Under the pieces are notes generated by a model that made no database searches, had not been told where the DNA came from, and was given only the letters and a program-made list of their open reading frames with translations. The translations under genes and the position numbers were made by a program. A DNA stretch of 64,000 nucleotides from the NCBI GenBank assembly GCA_905214925.1, contig CAJMOB010000012.1, positions 33,526-97,525 on the forward strand, read 5' to 3'. The DNA comes from Scybalomonas sp905214925 (lineage in GTDB: Bacteria > Bacillota > Clostridia > Lachnospirales > Lachnospiraceae). Positions 25,146-33,266 of this stretch are shown here, one piece after another (within the stretch, counting starts at the first letter, position 1; every line of letters starts with the position of its first letter).

Positions 25146-26471
25146 ATGAAAACAATGACTGGCACTACCTTATTATCACTAGAAGAAACATCGGAATTTC
25201 TTTCTCACATTGGAGAAAAAATCTCCTTACATGGAAGTGTATATAAAATACGAAAGATGAGTGGATTTTCTTTTCTCCTTCTTAGAACAAAAGATTCTAT
25301 TATCCAATGCATCTATGAACCGACAAAATGTGACTTTGATCTTCATGCAGTAAAAGAAGAAAGCTGTGTTGTCATAACTGCTGAGATTGTAGCTGAGCCA
25401 CGCTCAAAATCAGGCTGGGAACTTCATTTATTTTCTTTAGAAGTGCTTTCAGAACCGATGGAAGAACTTCCTATTGTGATCAATCAAAAAAACGTAGCTA
25501 CTTCTCTTGATACCCTTCTTGACTTTCGACAACTTACTTTAAGAAATGAACGGGAGCGGACTATTTTTAAAATACAAGAAGGAATTGTAAAAGCCTTTCG
25601 CCTTTTCTTAACAGAACAAAAATTTACAGAAGTTCATACTCCTAAAATTGTATCCCAAGGAGCCGAAGGCGGTGCTAATATTTTTCGTTTGGATTATTTT
25701 GGGAATCCTACTTATTTGACACAAAGCCCACAATTTTATAAACAAATGCTTGTTGGTGTTTACGAACGAGTCTTTGAAATTGCTCCTGTTTTCCGCGCAG
25801 AAAAGCATGATACCTCTCGTCATTTAAATGAATATGTCAGTGTGGACTTTGAAATGGGATATTTAAATAGCTTTGAAGAATTGATGGAAATGGAAACTGC
25901 TATGCTCCGTTTTACCATCCATTATTTAAAAGAATATTACGCAAAGGAACTTGCCTTATTAAATACAAACCTACCAGAAATAACAGAAATTCCTGTCCTT
26001 AAATTTAAAGAAGCAAAAGAAATCATTGCTAAGGAATACCAAAGGGAGATCAAAGATTTTGAAGACTTTGAACCAGAAGAAGAAAAACTATTAAGCCAAT
26101 GGATTCAAACAAAAACGGCCTCTGACTTTGTGTTTGTCACCCACTATCCAACGAAAAAACGTCCATTTTATGCGAAAGGAGATAGAACTTGTCCAGAAGA
26201 AACTTTAAGTTTTGACTTATTTTTCCGTGGAATTGAAATTACAACAGGCGGTCAAAGAATCCATGATTATGAAGAACAAGTGGCTAAAATGAAACAGAGA
26301 AATATGGATATTTCTTGTTTTGAGAGCTATTTAAACGCACATAAATATGGCCTACCTCCTCATGGTGGGCTTGGACTTGGATTAGAACGCTTTACGGCCA
26401 AACTATTAGGATATGAGAATGTTCGCTATGCTACGTTATTTCCTAGAGATATTCATCGAGTAACTCCTTAA
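25146..26471 (+). CDS. aspS: Aspartyl-tRNA synthetase, archaeal/non-discriminating type
   Basis: 441 residues, class II. N-terminal OB-fold anticodon-binding domain (about 20-110), then motif 2 region FEIAPVFRAEKHDTSRHLNEY and motif 3 GLGLGLERFTAKLLG (quoted in part). It is 150 residues shorter than the bacterial AspRS because the GAD insertion is missing. Archaeal-type enzymes often charge both tRNA(Asp) and tRNA(Asn), the latter corrected by GatCAB. A standard AspRS probably exists elsewhere in the genome, but it is not in this window. AGGAGG lies 8 bases before the ATG. Expression is probably governed by the leader described above. Confidence 0.88.
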   Translation: MKTMTGTTLLSLEETSEFLSHIGEKISLHGSVYKIRKMSGFSFLLLRTKDSIIQCIYEPTKCDFDLHAVKEESCVVITAEIVAEPRSKSGWELHLFSLEVLSEPMEELPIVINQKNVATSLDTLLDFRQLTLRNERERTIFKIQEGIVKAFRLFLTEQKFTEVHTPKIVSQGAEGGANIFRLDYFGNPTYLTQSPQFYKQMLVGVYERVFEIAPVFRAEKHDTSRHLNEYVSVDFEMGYLNSFEELMEMETAMLRFTIHYLKEYYAKELALLNTNLPEITEIPVLKFKEAKEIIAKEYQREIKDFEDFEPEEEKLLSQWIQTKTASDFVFVTHYPTKKRPFYAKGDRTCPEETLSFDLFFRGIEITTGGQRIHDYEEQVAKMKQRNMDISCFESYLNAHKYGLPPHGGLGLGLERFTAKLLGYENVRYATLFPRDIHRVTP

Positions 26472-26545
26472 TGTTAGAGCATACTCTTGACTTACCATAA
26501 CTTGTTCATATTAAAATGACTGATTGGTTTTATGAAAAGATAAAA

Positions 26546-26590
26546 AGCCCTTTCTAAATGGTTTTAAAAACACTCCATTTAGAAAGGACT
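26546..26590. terminator. Convergent terminator
   Basis: CCTTTCTAAATGG paired with CCATTTAGAAAGG; TTTTTATC follows on the minus strand. It ends the M20/met operon and perhaps aspS. Confidence 0.8.
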
Positions 26591-26603
26591 TCTCTTCATT
26601 CTT

Positions 26604-27779
26604 TTATTTTAATACTTGTAAAGCGTAATCTACATAGAGATTACAAGATAATAACAATCCTTCTTCATCAATATCGAATAATCCGTGGTGATGAGCAGAA
26701 GCTGTATTTGGCTTCTCTTTATTTCTCGTTCCTACAAAGGCATACATTCCTTTTGTCTCTTGTAAAAAGTCTGCAAAATCATCTGCTCCTAACATTTTTT
26801 CGAAGTTAGAAATAATGTTTTTCTCTTCAATCACTTGTTTTGCTACTTCTGTTACCTCTTCTACTGCCTCTTCATCGTTAATTAATGGATTGGCAAATCC
26901 TTGAAACTCTACTTCGACCTCAGCACCATAAAGCGCTGCTGTCTGTTTTGCAATTGTTTTTACACGCTCATTGGTAAACTCACGAACTGCCTTAGAAAAG
27001 CTTCTCGTTGTTCCTTCGATTTCTGCGTGTTCTGCTACAATATTATATTGGGTTCCTGCTCGTAACACGCCAACCCCTACCACAACAGTTTCTAATGGAT
27101 CCGTATTTCTAGCAACGATAGATTGTAATGCTACTACAATTTGAGATGCCACATAAACGGCATCGATTCCTAACTGTGGTGTAGACACATGAGCCCCTTT
27201 TCCCGTTACTTTAATCTTAAAATAATCACAGCTAGCATTTTGTGGACCAGCGGTAAGGGAAACCGTCCCACTATCCAATTTACTGGATACATGAGCACCA
27301 AATACTCTTGTAGCCCCTTCCATCAAACCTTCTTTTACAAAGATTCTTGCTCCTTGTCCGATTTCTTCTGCCTGTTGGAAAAATAAACGCACTTGTCCAC
27401 CAAACTCTTGCTCTTTTTCTTTTAAAATTTTAGCGGCTCCAAGTAACGTAGCGGTATGAGCATCATGTCCACAAGCGTGACAAACACCTTCTTCTTTAGA
27501 ACAATAAGAAACTTCTTTTAAATCTTCCATAGCAAGTGCATCAATATCCGCTCTTAATACCATCACTTTATCTTTTCCGCCGTTCCCTTTTCCATCAATC
27601 CAGCCATACACACCTGTTTCTCCAACTCTTCTATGAGGAATCCCCATTTTATCCAGTTCTTCCTCAATCTTCTTACAAGTGTTATATTCTTTTAAACTTA
27701 CTTCTGGATGAGCGTGAAAGTAACGTCTCATTTCCGTAATATACTCTCTATTTTTCACTACATAATCTTTTAAACCCAT
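26604..27779 (-). CDS. M20-family amidohydrolase
   Basis: About 391 residues, M20D (IAA-amino-acid hydrolase/hippuricase-like). Metal motifs: HACGHDAHTAT, QQAEEIGQGA and the late SAHHHGLFDIDE. ATG at 27779 is chosen, with AAAGGTGG 8 bases upstream; the GTG at 27791 has no such site. It is the last gene of the metNIQ operon, 33 bases after metQ. An N-acyl-methionine, cysteine conjugate or related amide imported by the transporter is a sensible substrate; this is inferred. Confidence 0.87.
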   Translation of the reverse strand: MGLKDYVVKNREYITEMRRYFHAHPEVSLKEYNTCKKIEEELDKMGIPHRRVGETGVYGWIDGKGNGGKDKVMVLRADIDALAMEDLKEVSYCSKEEGVCHACGHDAHTATLLGAAKILKEKEQEFGGQVRLFFQQAEEIGQGARIFVKEGLMEGATRVFGAHVSSKLDSGTVSLTAGPQNASCDYFKIKVTGKGAHVSTPQLGIDAVYVASQIVVALQSIVARNTDPLETVVVGVGVLRAGTQYNIVAEHAEIEGTTRSFSKAVREFTNERVKTIAKQTAALYGAEVEVEFQGFANPLINDEEAVEEVTEVAKQVIEEKNIISNFEKMLGADDFADFLQETKGMYAFVGTRNKEKPNTASAHHHGLFDIDEEGLLLSCNLYVDYALQVLK

Positions 27780-27812
27780 AACGCTTACCACCTTTCTACA
27801 CGAAAAGATATT

Positions 27813-28664
27813 TTACCATACACAAAGAAACGCTCCATGATACATTTCTTCCACTGTCTTTTTCACTTCATCTGTATGGTAGGCATCTACAATTTTTTTA
27901 TAAATTTCATTATCTTTATCTTCGCTTCTTGCTACAATAACATTGACTAAACTTTCCACCGCTTCATTATTTTCTGGATTCACATCTTCTGTAAAAATAG
28001 AATCTTTTGTTGGATCAAGTCCTGCTGTAAATGCATTTCCACCATTGATAACCGCTGCTGTACAGTCTGGAAGAAGTTTTGCAAGTGTTGCTGACTCAGC
28101 TTCTTTGATTTCAATTTTTACATTATATTTTGTAATATCTGCCTTTGTTGGAACATACCCTTTTTCTGGATCACATTCGATAAGACCTGCTGCTTCTAAT
28201 AATTTTAACGCACGTCCACCATTTGTTAAATCGCTTGGAATCGCAATAATATCACCATCTTTAATTTCCTCTACGGAAGAAACTTTATCTTTATTATTAT
28301 AGATAGATAATGGTGCAATCACGGTATCCCCAATGGATTCTAACTGATATCCTTTTTGTTTGATATCATTTTCTAAAAATGCTTTATGCTGGAACGCATT
28401 TAAATCAATTTCTCCATCATTTAAAGCACGGTTTGGTATTGCGTAATCAGAAAATTTTACAAGCTCTACTTTAATCTTATCTTTTTCTAATAACTGATTA
28501 ATGGTATCCCACTGTTCGTTATATTCTCCAACTACCCCTACTTTTACTGTTGTTACGCCGTCTTTATCCACATTCGATTTGTTTCCACCACATCCTGCTA
28601 ATACAGATACTGCTAAAATACTCGTTGCTACAATTGCGAATGATTTTTTCCATATTTTTCTCAT
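27813..28664 (-). CDS. metQ: Methionine ABC transporter substrate-binding lipoprotein MetQ
   Basis: 283 residues, NlpA family. Signal peptide with lipobox SVLAGC, then TVKVGVVGEYNEQW, NDGEIDLNAFQHKAFL and the characteristic IAIPSDLTNGGRALKLLE (shown in part). D- or L-methionine, or a related sulfur compound, is bound outside the cell. Follows metI by 36 bases. Confidence 0.9.
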   Translation of the reverse strand: MRKIWKKSFAIVATSILAVSVLAGCGGNKSNVDKDGVTTVKVGVVGEYNEQWDTINQLLEKDKIKVELVKFSDYAIPNRALNDGEIDLNAFQHKAFLENDIKQKGYQLESIGDTVIAPLSIYNNKDKVSSVEEIKDGDIIAIPSDLTNGGRALKLLEAAGLIECDPEKGYVPTKADITKYNVKIEIKEAESATLAKLLPDCTAAVINGGNAFTAGLDPTKDSIFTEDVNPENNEAVESLVNVIVARSEDKDNEIYKKIVDAYHTDEVKKTVEEMYHGAFLCVW

Positions 28665-28700
28665 ATTTTTTCTCCTCTTTCTATCACTAATTTTTTATTA

Positions 28701-29378
28701 TTAATGGGTTGTTTTCTTCACAATAATATTTCCAATCAACTGGAAAATACTAATAATAATTAAAATTAAAAGTACCGTAATCCAGATCATATCTTGATAT
28801 CCTAATTGATATCCATAGCGAATTGCAAAATCTCCAAGTCCACCAGCACCAATGGCCCCTGCAATGGCTGTTAATCCAATTAAGCTTACAAAGGTAATCA
28901 TCGTAACACGAGTAATCCCTGGAATACTCTCTTTTAAATAAACATGAAATACAATTTCCACTGGCGAAAATCCCATGGCTTCACTTGCTTCAATTAATCC
29001 TTTATCTACATCAGCAAGAACGGATTCAATTTGTCTTGCAAAAAATGGTACAGTCCCAACAATCAGTGGCACACAAGCACCTGTTACTCCTAACGCTGTT
29101 CCAACAATTGCACGGCTTACAGGAATTAAAAGCACCATCAATATAATAAATGGAATGGAACGTAAAATATCAATTATTTTATCAAGAATTGTGTAAATTA
29201 CAGTATTTTGAAAAATACCGCCTTTTCTTGTTACAATTAAAACGACTCCGAAGCAAATGCCGATAATAAATGCCACAACACCAGAAATCAGGCTCATCTG
29301 CAATGTTTGAACCATACATTGTAATAACTCTGAGCCAAGAGTTTCTAAATGGGGAGCGATGGAATAAATAAAACTCAT
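28701..29378 (-). CDS. metI: Methionine ABC transporter permease MetI
   Basis: 225 residues with five to six membrane helices. MetI-family features include RSIPFIILMVLLIPVSR, a GTVPFFARQIESVL loop and EASEAMGFSPVEIVF. Its start overlaps the stop of metN in ATGA (29375-29378), giving coupled translation. Confidence 0.9.
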   Translation of the reverse strand: MSFIYSIAPHLETLGSELLQCMVQTLQMSLISGVVAFIIGICFGVVLIVTRKGGIFQNTVIYTILDKIIDILRSIPFIILMVLLIPVSRAIVGTALGVTGACVPLIVGTVPFFARQIESVLADVDKGLIEASEAMGFSPVEIVFHVYLKESIPGITRVTMITFVSLIGLTAIAGAIGAGGLGDFAIRYGYQLGYQDMIWITVLLILIIISIFQLIGNIIVKKTTH

Positions 29379-30406
29379 TCTTTGATTACCTCCATTTCCA
29401 CGCCAATGGAATCAATATAAGCAATGGCGTTTTCTAAATTTTCTTTTTCTCCATTTAGTGCAACAACTAATTTTCCAAGAGGTTTTCCTTTTAAGAAATC
29501 AATATTCCCATAAAGAATGTTCGCCTCTACATCGTATTGTTTTGCTAAATAAGAAATTAACGCATGACCTGCATTTTCCCCAGAATAAGTGAGCAAAATC
29601 ATTTTACTTCCATGGGTCAACTGAAGAAGTTCATTTCCCTCTTCGATTAATTCATGTACTTTTCCTAAATTGCTGGCGGTATCGATAAACTGCTTTGTCA
29701 TCTCTTCTTTTGGTCTTGCAAAGACTTCTACCGTATCTCCCGCTTCCACAACAACTCCATGTTCCATAATGGCCACACGATCACAAATATCTTTTACAAC
29801 TGCCATTTCATGAGTAATTAATACAATCGTGATATTTAATTCTTCATTTACCTTTTTTAATAGTTTTAAAATAGATTGAGTTGTCTGTGGATCTAAGGCA
29901 CTAGTTGCCTCATCGCATAAAAGAACATCAGGATCATTGGCTAATGCTCTTGCGATAGCTACTCTTTGTTTTTGCCCTCCAGATAACTGAGAAGGATATG
30001 CATCTTTTTTATCCGCTAAGTCAACTAATTGTAATAACGATAAAATCTTTTTATCCTTTTCTTCTTTTGACAATCCGCTCTTTTTTAATGGAAATGCAAC
30101 ATTTTGGTATACAGTTCTAGAACGCATTAAATTAAAATGCTGAAAAATCATTCCAATTTTTCTTCTCACATTTCGTAACTCTTTTTCTTTCAACTCCATT
30201 AGATTTTGTCCATCTACAATCACTTTTCCTTCGGTTGGACGCTCTAATAAGTTAATACATCGAACAAGTGTTGACTTCCCTGCTCCTGAGAATCCGATGA
30301 TTCCAAAGATTTCACCATCTTTAATTTCTAGATTCACATCTTTTACCGCAGTTACAACGCCTGCTTTTGTATGAAATGTCTTACTTACATTTTGTAACTG
30401 AATCAT
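29375..30406 (-). CDS. metN: Methionine ABC transporter ATPase MetN
   Basis: 343 residues. Walker A GFSGAGKST, signature LSGGQKQRV, Walker B VLLCDEATSALD, H-loop VLITHEMAV. A C-terminal NIL (ACT-like) domain occupies about 260-343; this domain senses intracellular methionine and inhibits transport in the family. AGGAGG precedes the ATG. First gene of the operon, downstream of a T-box leader. Confidence 0.92.
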   Translation of the reverse strand: MIQLQNVSKTFHTKAGVVTAVKDVNLEIKDGEIFGIIGFSGAGKSTLVRCINLLERPTEGKVIVDGQNLMELKEKELRNVRRKIGMIFQHFNLMRSRTVYQNVAFPLKKSGLSKEEKDKKILSLLQLVDLADKKDAYPSQLSGGQKQRVAIARALANDPDVLLCDEATSALDPQTTQSILKLLKKVNEELNITIVLITHEMAVVKDICDRVAIMEHGVVVEAGDTVEVFARPKEEMTKQFIDTASNLGKVHELIEEGNELLQLTHGSKMILLTYSGENAGHALISYLAKQYDVEANILYGNIDFLKGKPLGKLVVALNGEKENLENAIAYIDSIGVEMEVIKE

Positions 30407-30529
30407 AGTTTCCTCCTCTTCTTACGTGAGCTATGTATCGTTTTTTTATTTTTTTAGAAGTGCTTTTTATATGATAGGAAATGAACTTCTCTATATGATA
30501 GGATAGGAAATAAAATTTCCTAATCATAT
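30407..30529 (-). repeat. Inverted repeat between T-box terminator and metN
   Basis: Contains ATATGATTAGGAAAT…ATTTCCTATC..ATCATAT and a second TATCATATAGAG-type unit. The 12-mer TATCATATAGAG recurs in the thrS leader near 52845-52857. It is a stable palindrome just after the leader terminator. Confidence 0.45.
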
Positions 30530-30881
30530 AAAAAAACCTCCATCCTAATACTGTAGTCAATATTAGGACGAAGGTCATCAACTTCTTCGCGGTACCACCT
30601 AACTTCGCTTGATGTTCACACATCAAAGCCTCATGAAGTACGTCAAAAACGATGAAAAATACATTTCTGATTATACTCTATCGCTATAACGGGCGCTCCC
30701 GTCATGTTCTACTCATCCTTTCAAACATGAGGCTCTAAGACCATCTTCATAAACTTCTCTTTATTCCCTTCCACCTTTTAGGAACTCTCTGTAAAAGTAT
30801 CCGCTTACTACTCTTCTTTTCATTGCCTTTTTCTATGTCTAGCTATTGATTTATTTTATTTTAAAACTCAGATCTTGTCAA
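30530..30881 (-). promoter_or_regulatory. T-box leader of metNIQ with promoter and terminator
   Basis: Promoter TTGACA (30876-30881), 17 bases, TAAAAT (30853-30858); the -35 lies within the last codons of the aldehyde dehydrogenase gene. The T-box core AGGTGGTACCGCG is at 30588-30600. The terminator at 30530-30575 pairs ACCTTCGTCCTAATA with TATTAGGATGGAGGT, then T6. An ATG at 30748-30750 is a reasonable specifier for Met, from position only. Uncharged tRNA(Met) would cause readthrough. Confidence 0.88.
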
Positions 30882-32238
30882 GGAATTTTTTTAACATTTT
30901 TCCTTTTCTCGTAGTATAAGGAGGATATCTAAGCGGAACATCAAACCAAGAACTGGATTCTAAAATTCCTTTTTCACGGGTAAAGGCTTCATAACTATAT
31001 TTCCCATGGTAACTTCCCATTCCACTATTTCCAACTCCTCCAAAAGGTAGTCTCTCCCCAGCAAGATGAAGAATGGTATCATTGATACAACCTCCTCCAT
31101 AAGACAGTTGTTTCATCTGTTTTCGCCCTTCCTTTTGATCTCCTGTAAAAAGATAAAGCGCCAATGGCTTTTCTCTTTTTTCTACAAACTCTTTTGCCTC
31201 TTCCAAAGATTTCACCGATAAAATAGGAAGAATTGGGCCAAAGATCTCTTCTTTCATAACCGCCATCTCTTCTGTTGCATCTTCAATAATGGTCGGTGCA
31301 ATTTGTAATGTTTCTTCATTACATACTGGATTTTTATTGGCATCTTTTAATAAGGCTAACAAACGATTATAGTGTCCTACATTAATGATAGCAGAATAGG
31401 TCTTTGACTGTAACGGATCGTTTCCATAAAATTTCTTTATATATTGCTTTATTTTACCAACCAACTCCTCCTTTACCTCTTCTTCCACAAGCACATAGTC
31501 AGGTGCTACACAAGTTTGTCCACTATTTAGAAATTTTCCAAATACAATTCGCTTGGCTGTTAAAGATATGTTAGCAGTCTTTGTTACAATGCAAGGGCTC
31601 TTTCCTCCTAACTCTAAAATAGTTGGAGTTAAATACTCTGCTGATTCTTTTAATACAATTTTACCAACTCTCTCCCCACCTGTATAAAAGATGAAATCAA
31701 AACGTTGTTTTAATAACTGCTGACTTACTGCCACATCACCTTCGATTACACAAATATAATGTTCCGAAAATACGCTCTTTATCAATTTCTTTAATACTTT
31801 TGATGTATAAGGTGCGTATTCAGAAGGCTTTAAAATAGCGCAGTTTCCACCAGCAATCGCACCGATTAGCGGCTGTAATGTCAATAATACTGGATAATTC
31901 CAAGGAGCAATAATAAGCGTACATCCATAAGGCTCTCTCACAACGATTCCTTTTGATGGAAACTGCATAAGAGAGGGTCTCACCCATACGTCTTTATCCC
32001 ATTTTTTCAAATGCTTTTTTATATAACGAATTTCTGATAACACAAGAGAAATCTCCGTCATAAAGCTTTCTGTTTTTGATTTTTTTAAATCTTGATAAAG
32101 AGCGCTTTCTAATTCTTCTTCATATTTGATTACCGCCTTTTCTAAAAGTTCTAACGCTTGTAGTCGAAACTGTAATACTTTCGTCTTATTGGTCTTATAA
32201 AATTTTCTTTGTTTTTCTATTATAACTTCCATATTCAT
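30868..32238 (-). CDS. NAD(P)-dependent aldehyde dehydrogenase (class 3-like)
   Basis: About 456 residues, the usual length for ALDH class 3. It shows the NAD-binding APWNYPVLL, ELGGKSP with the general-base Glu, the nucleophile Cys in NSGQTCVAPDY and EEIFGPILP. ATG at 32238 follows GGAGG at 7 bases; the longer frame would cover the terminator of the gene upstream. It oxidises aliphatic or aromatic aldehydes; the true substrate is unknown. Confidence 0.9.
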   Translation of the reverse strand: MNMEVIIEKQRKFYKTNKTKVLQFRLQALELLEKAVIKYEEELESALYQDLKKSKTESFMTEISLVLSEIRYIKKHLKKWDKDVWVRPSLMQFPSKGIVVREPYGCTLIIAPWNYPVLLTLQPLIGAIAGGNCAILKPSEYAPYTSKVLKKLIKSVFSEHYICVIEGDVAVSQQLLKQRFDFIFYTGGERVGKIVLKESAEYLTPTILELGGKSPCIVTKTANISLTAKRIVFGKFLNSGQTCVAPDYVLVEEEVKEELVGKIKQYIKKFYGNDPLQSKTYSAIINVGHYNRLLALLKDANKNPVCNEETLQIAPTIIEDATEEMAVMKEEIFGPILPILSVKSLEEAKEFVEKREKPLALYLFTGDQKEGRKQMKQLSYGGGCINDTILHLAGERLPFGGVGNSGMGSYHGKYSYEAFTREKGILESSSWFDVPLRYPPYTTRKGKMLKKFLDKI

Positions 32239-32266
32239 TTCATTTCCTCCTTTTTTGTATAAATGA

Positions 32267-32300
32267 AAAGGATACTTCATTTTCTTCATGAAGTACCCTT
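32267..32300 (-). terminator. Terminator of the degV-like gene
   Basis: GGGTACTTCAT/ATGAAGTATCC-type stem with TTTTC after it on the minus strand; it supports the downstream start of the aldehyde dehydrogenase. Confidence 0.65.
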
Positions 32301-32321
32301 TCTCTTTCTAAAAAGCAAGCA

Positions 32322-33155
32322 TTAACAAGCGATAATAATTCCTCCATCGCCTGCATATAAACTGCTAACACCTCTTGTATCAACAATGGTAATGCTTTTA
32401 AACTGTGCTTTTTTCTCTATTTCTTCTTTTGCTTTTTCCGCTCTTTCATAACAATTACAATGAGCAATGACTAAATCTTTTTCTTCTTTGTTCTCACAAC
32501 CTGCAATCGCATAATCGATCATACTGCTAATGGCTTTTTTCATACCACGCACTTGGGTTAACTTAATAATTGTCCCATTTTCTGATCCCATCACTGGTTT
32601 TATGTTCAATGCACCGGCTAAAATAGCCTGTACTCTTGAAAGACGACCATTTTTTCTTAAAAAGTCTAATGTTTCTAACACAAAATAAGTATGAAGTCCG
32701 TCAATATACTTCTCCACTCGCTCTACCACTTCTTCAAATGGATTTCCAGCTTCTACTAGCGTTTCAATAAAACGACAGATTAAAAGCTGTCCAGAAGATG
32801 CGGATTTTGAATTAAATACATGGATATTTTTTGTACCATGCTCTTCTTCATATAAATTTTTTGCTAAAACAGCGCTATTATAAGAACCGCTTAACTCTGA
32901 TGATAGCGTTACCACATAAATATCATCCGCTTGTTCATATGCCTTCATATATTCTTCTGGAGCTGGACAAGCAGAACGTGGACATTCTTTGCTCACCTCA
33001 ACTCTTTTTAAAAACTCTATTTGCTCAAATGTATCATCATCTCGAATCTGAAATCCATCTACATCTAATGTCAATGGAATTTGGATAAAGGTATCTTTTT
33101 TATTCTCGACTGTTGTGTAATCGCAGCAGCTGTCACCAACAATTTTATAACTCAT
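32322..33155 (-). CDS. DegV family fatty-acid-binding protein
   Basis: 277 residues. Typical DegV beginning YKIVGDSCCDYT, TLSSELSGSYNSA in the first domain and VLETLDFLRKNGRLSRVQA in the second. DegV proteins bind fatty acids and feed the FakA kinase in many Firmicutes. Stands alone, so its partner is elsewhere. Confidence 0.88.
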   Translation of the reverse strand: MSYKIVGDSCCDYTTVENKKDTFIQIPLTLDVDGFQIRDDDTFEQIEFLKRVEVSKECPRSACPAPEEYMKAYEQADDIYVVTLSSELSGSYNSAVLAKNLYEEEHGTKNIHVFNSKSASSGQLLICRFIETLVEAGNPFEEVVERVEKYIDGLHTYFVLETLDFLRKNGRLSRVQAILAGALNIKPVMGSENGTIIKLTQVRGMKKAISSMIDYAIAGCENKEEKDLVIAHCNCYERAEKAKEEIEKKAQFKSITIVDTRGVSSLYAGDGGIIIAC

Positions 33156-33266
33156 AGTTGCCTCCTAGTATGCACTATAATATAACATAGTTTTCATTAC
33201 CATATACTATAACATACATTATCAGAATTGAAAAGGACTATCAGAATGTTATTTTTAAAATCCTTT

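Noticed and set aside
30381..30626. 81-codon minus-strand ORF over the T-box
   Set aside because: It is the T-box core and terminator read as protein.
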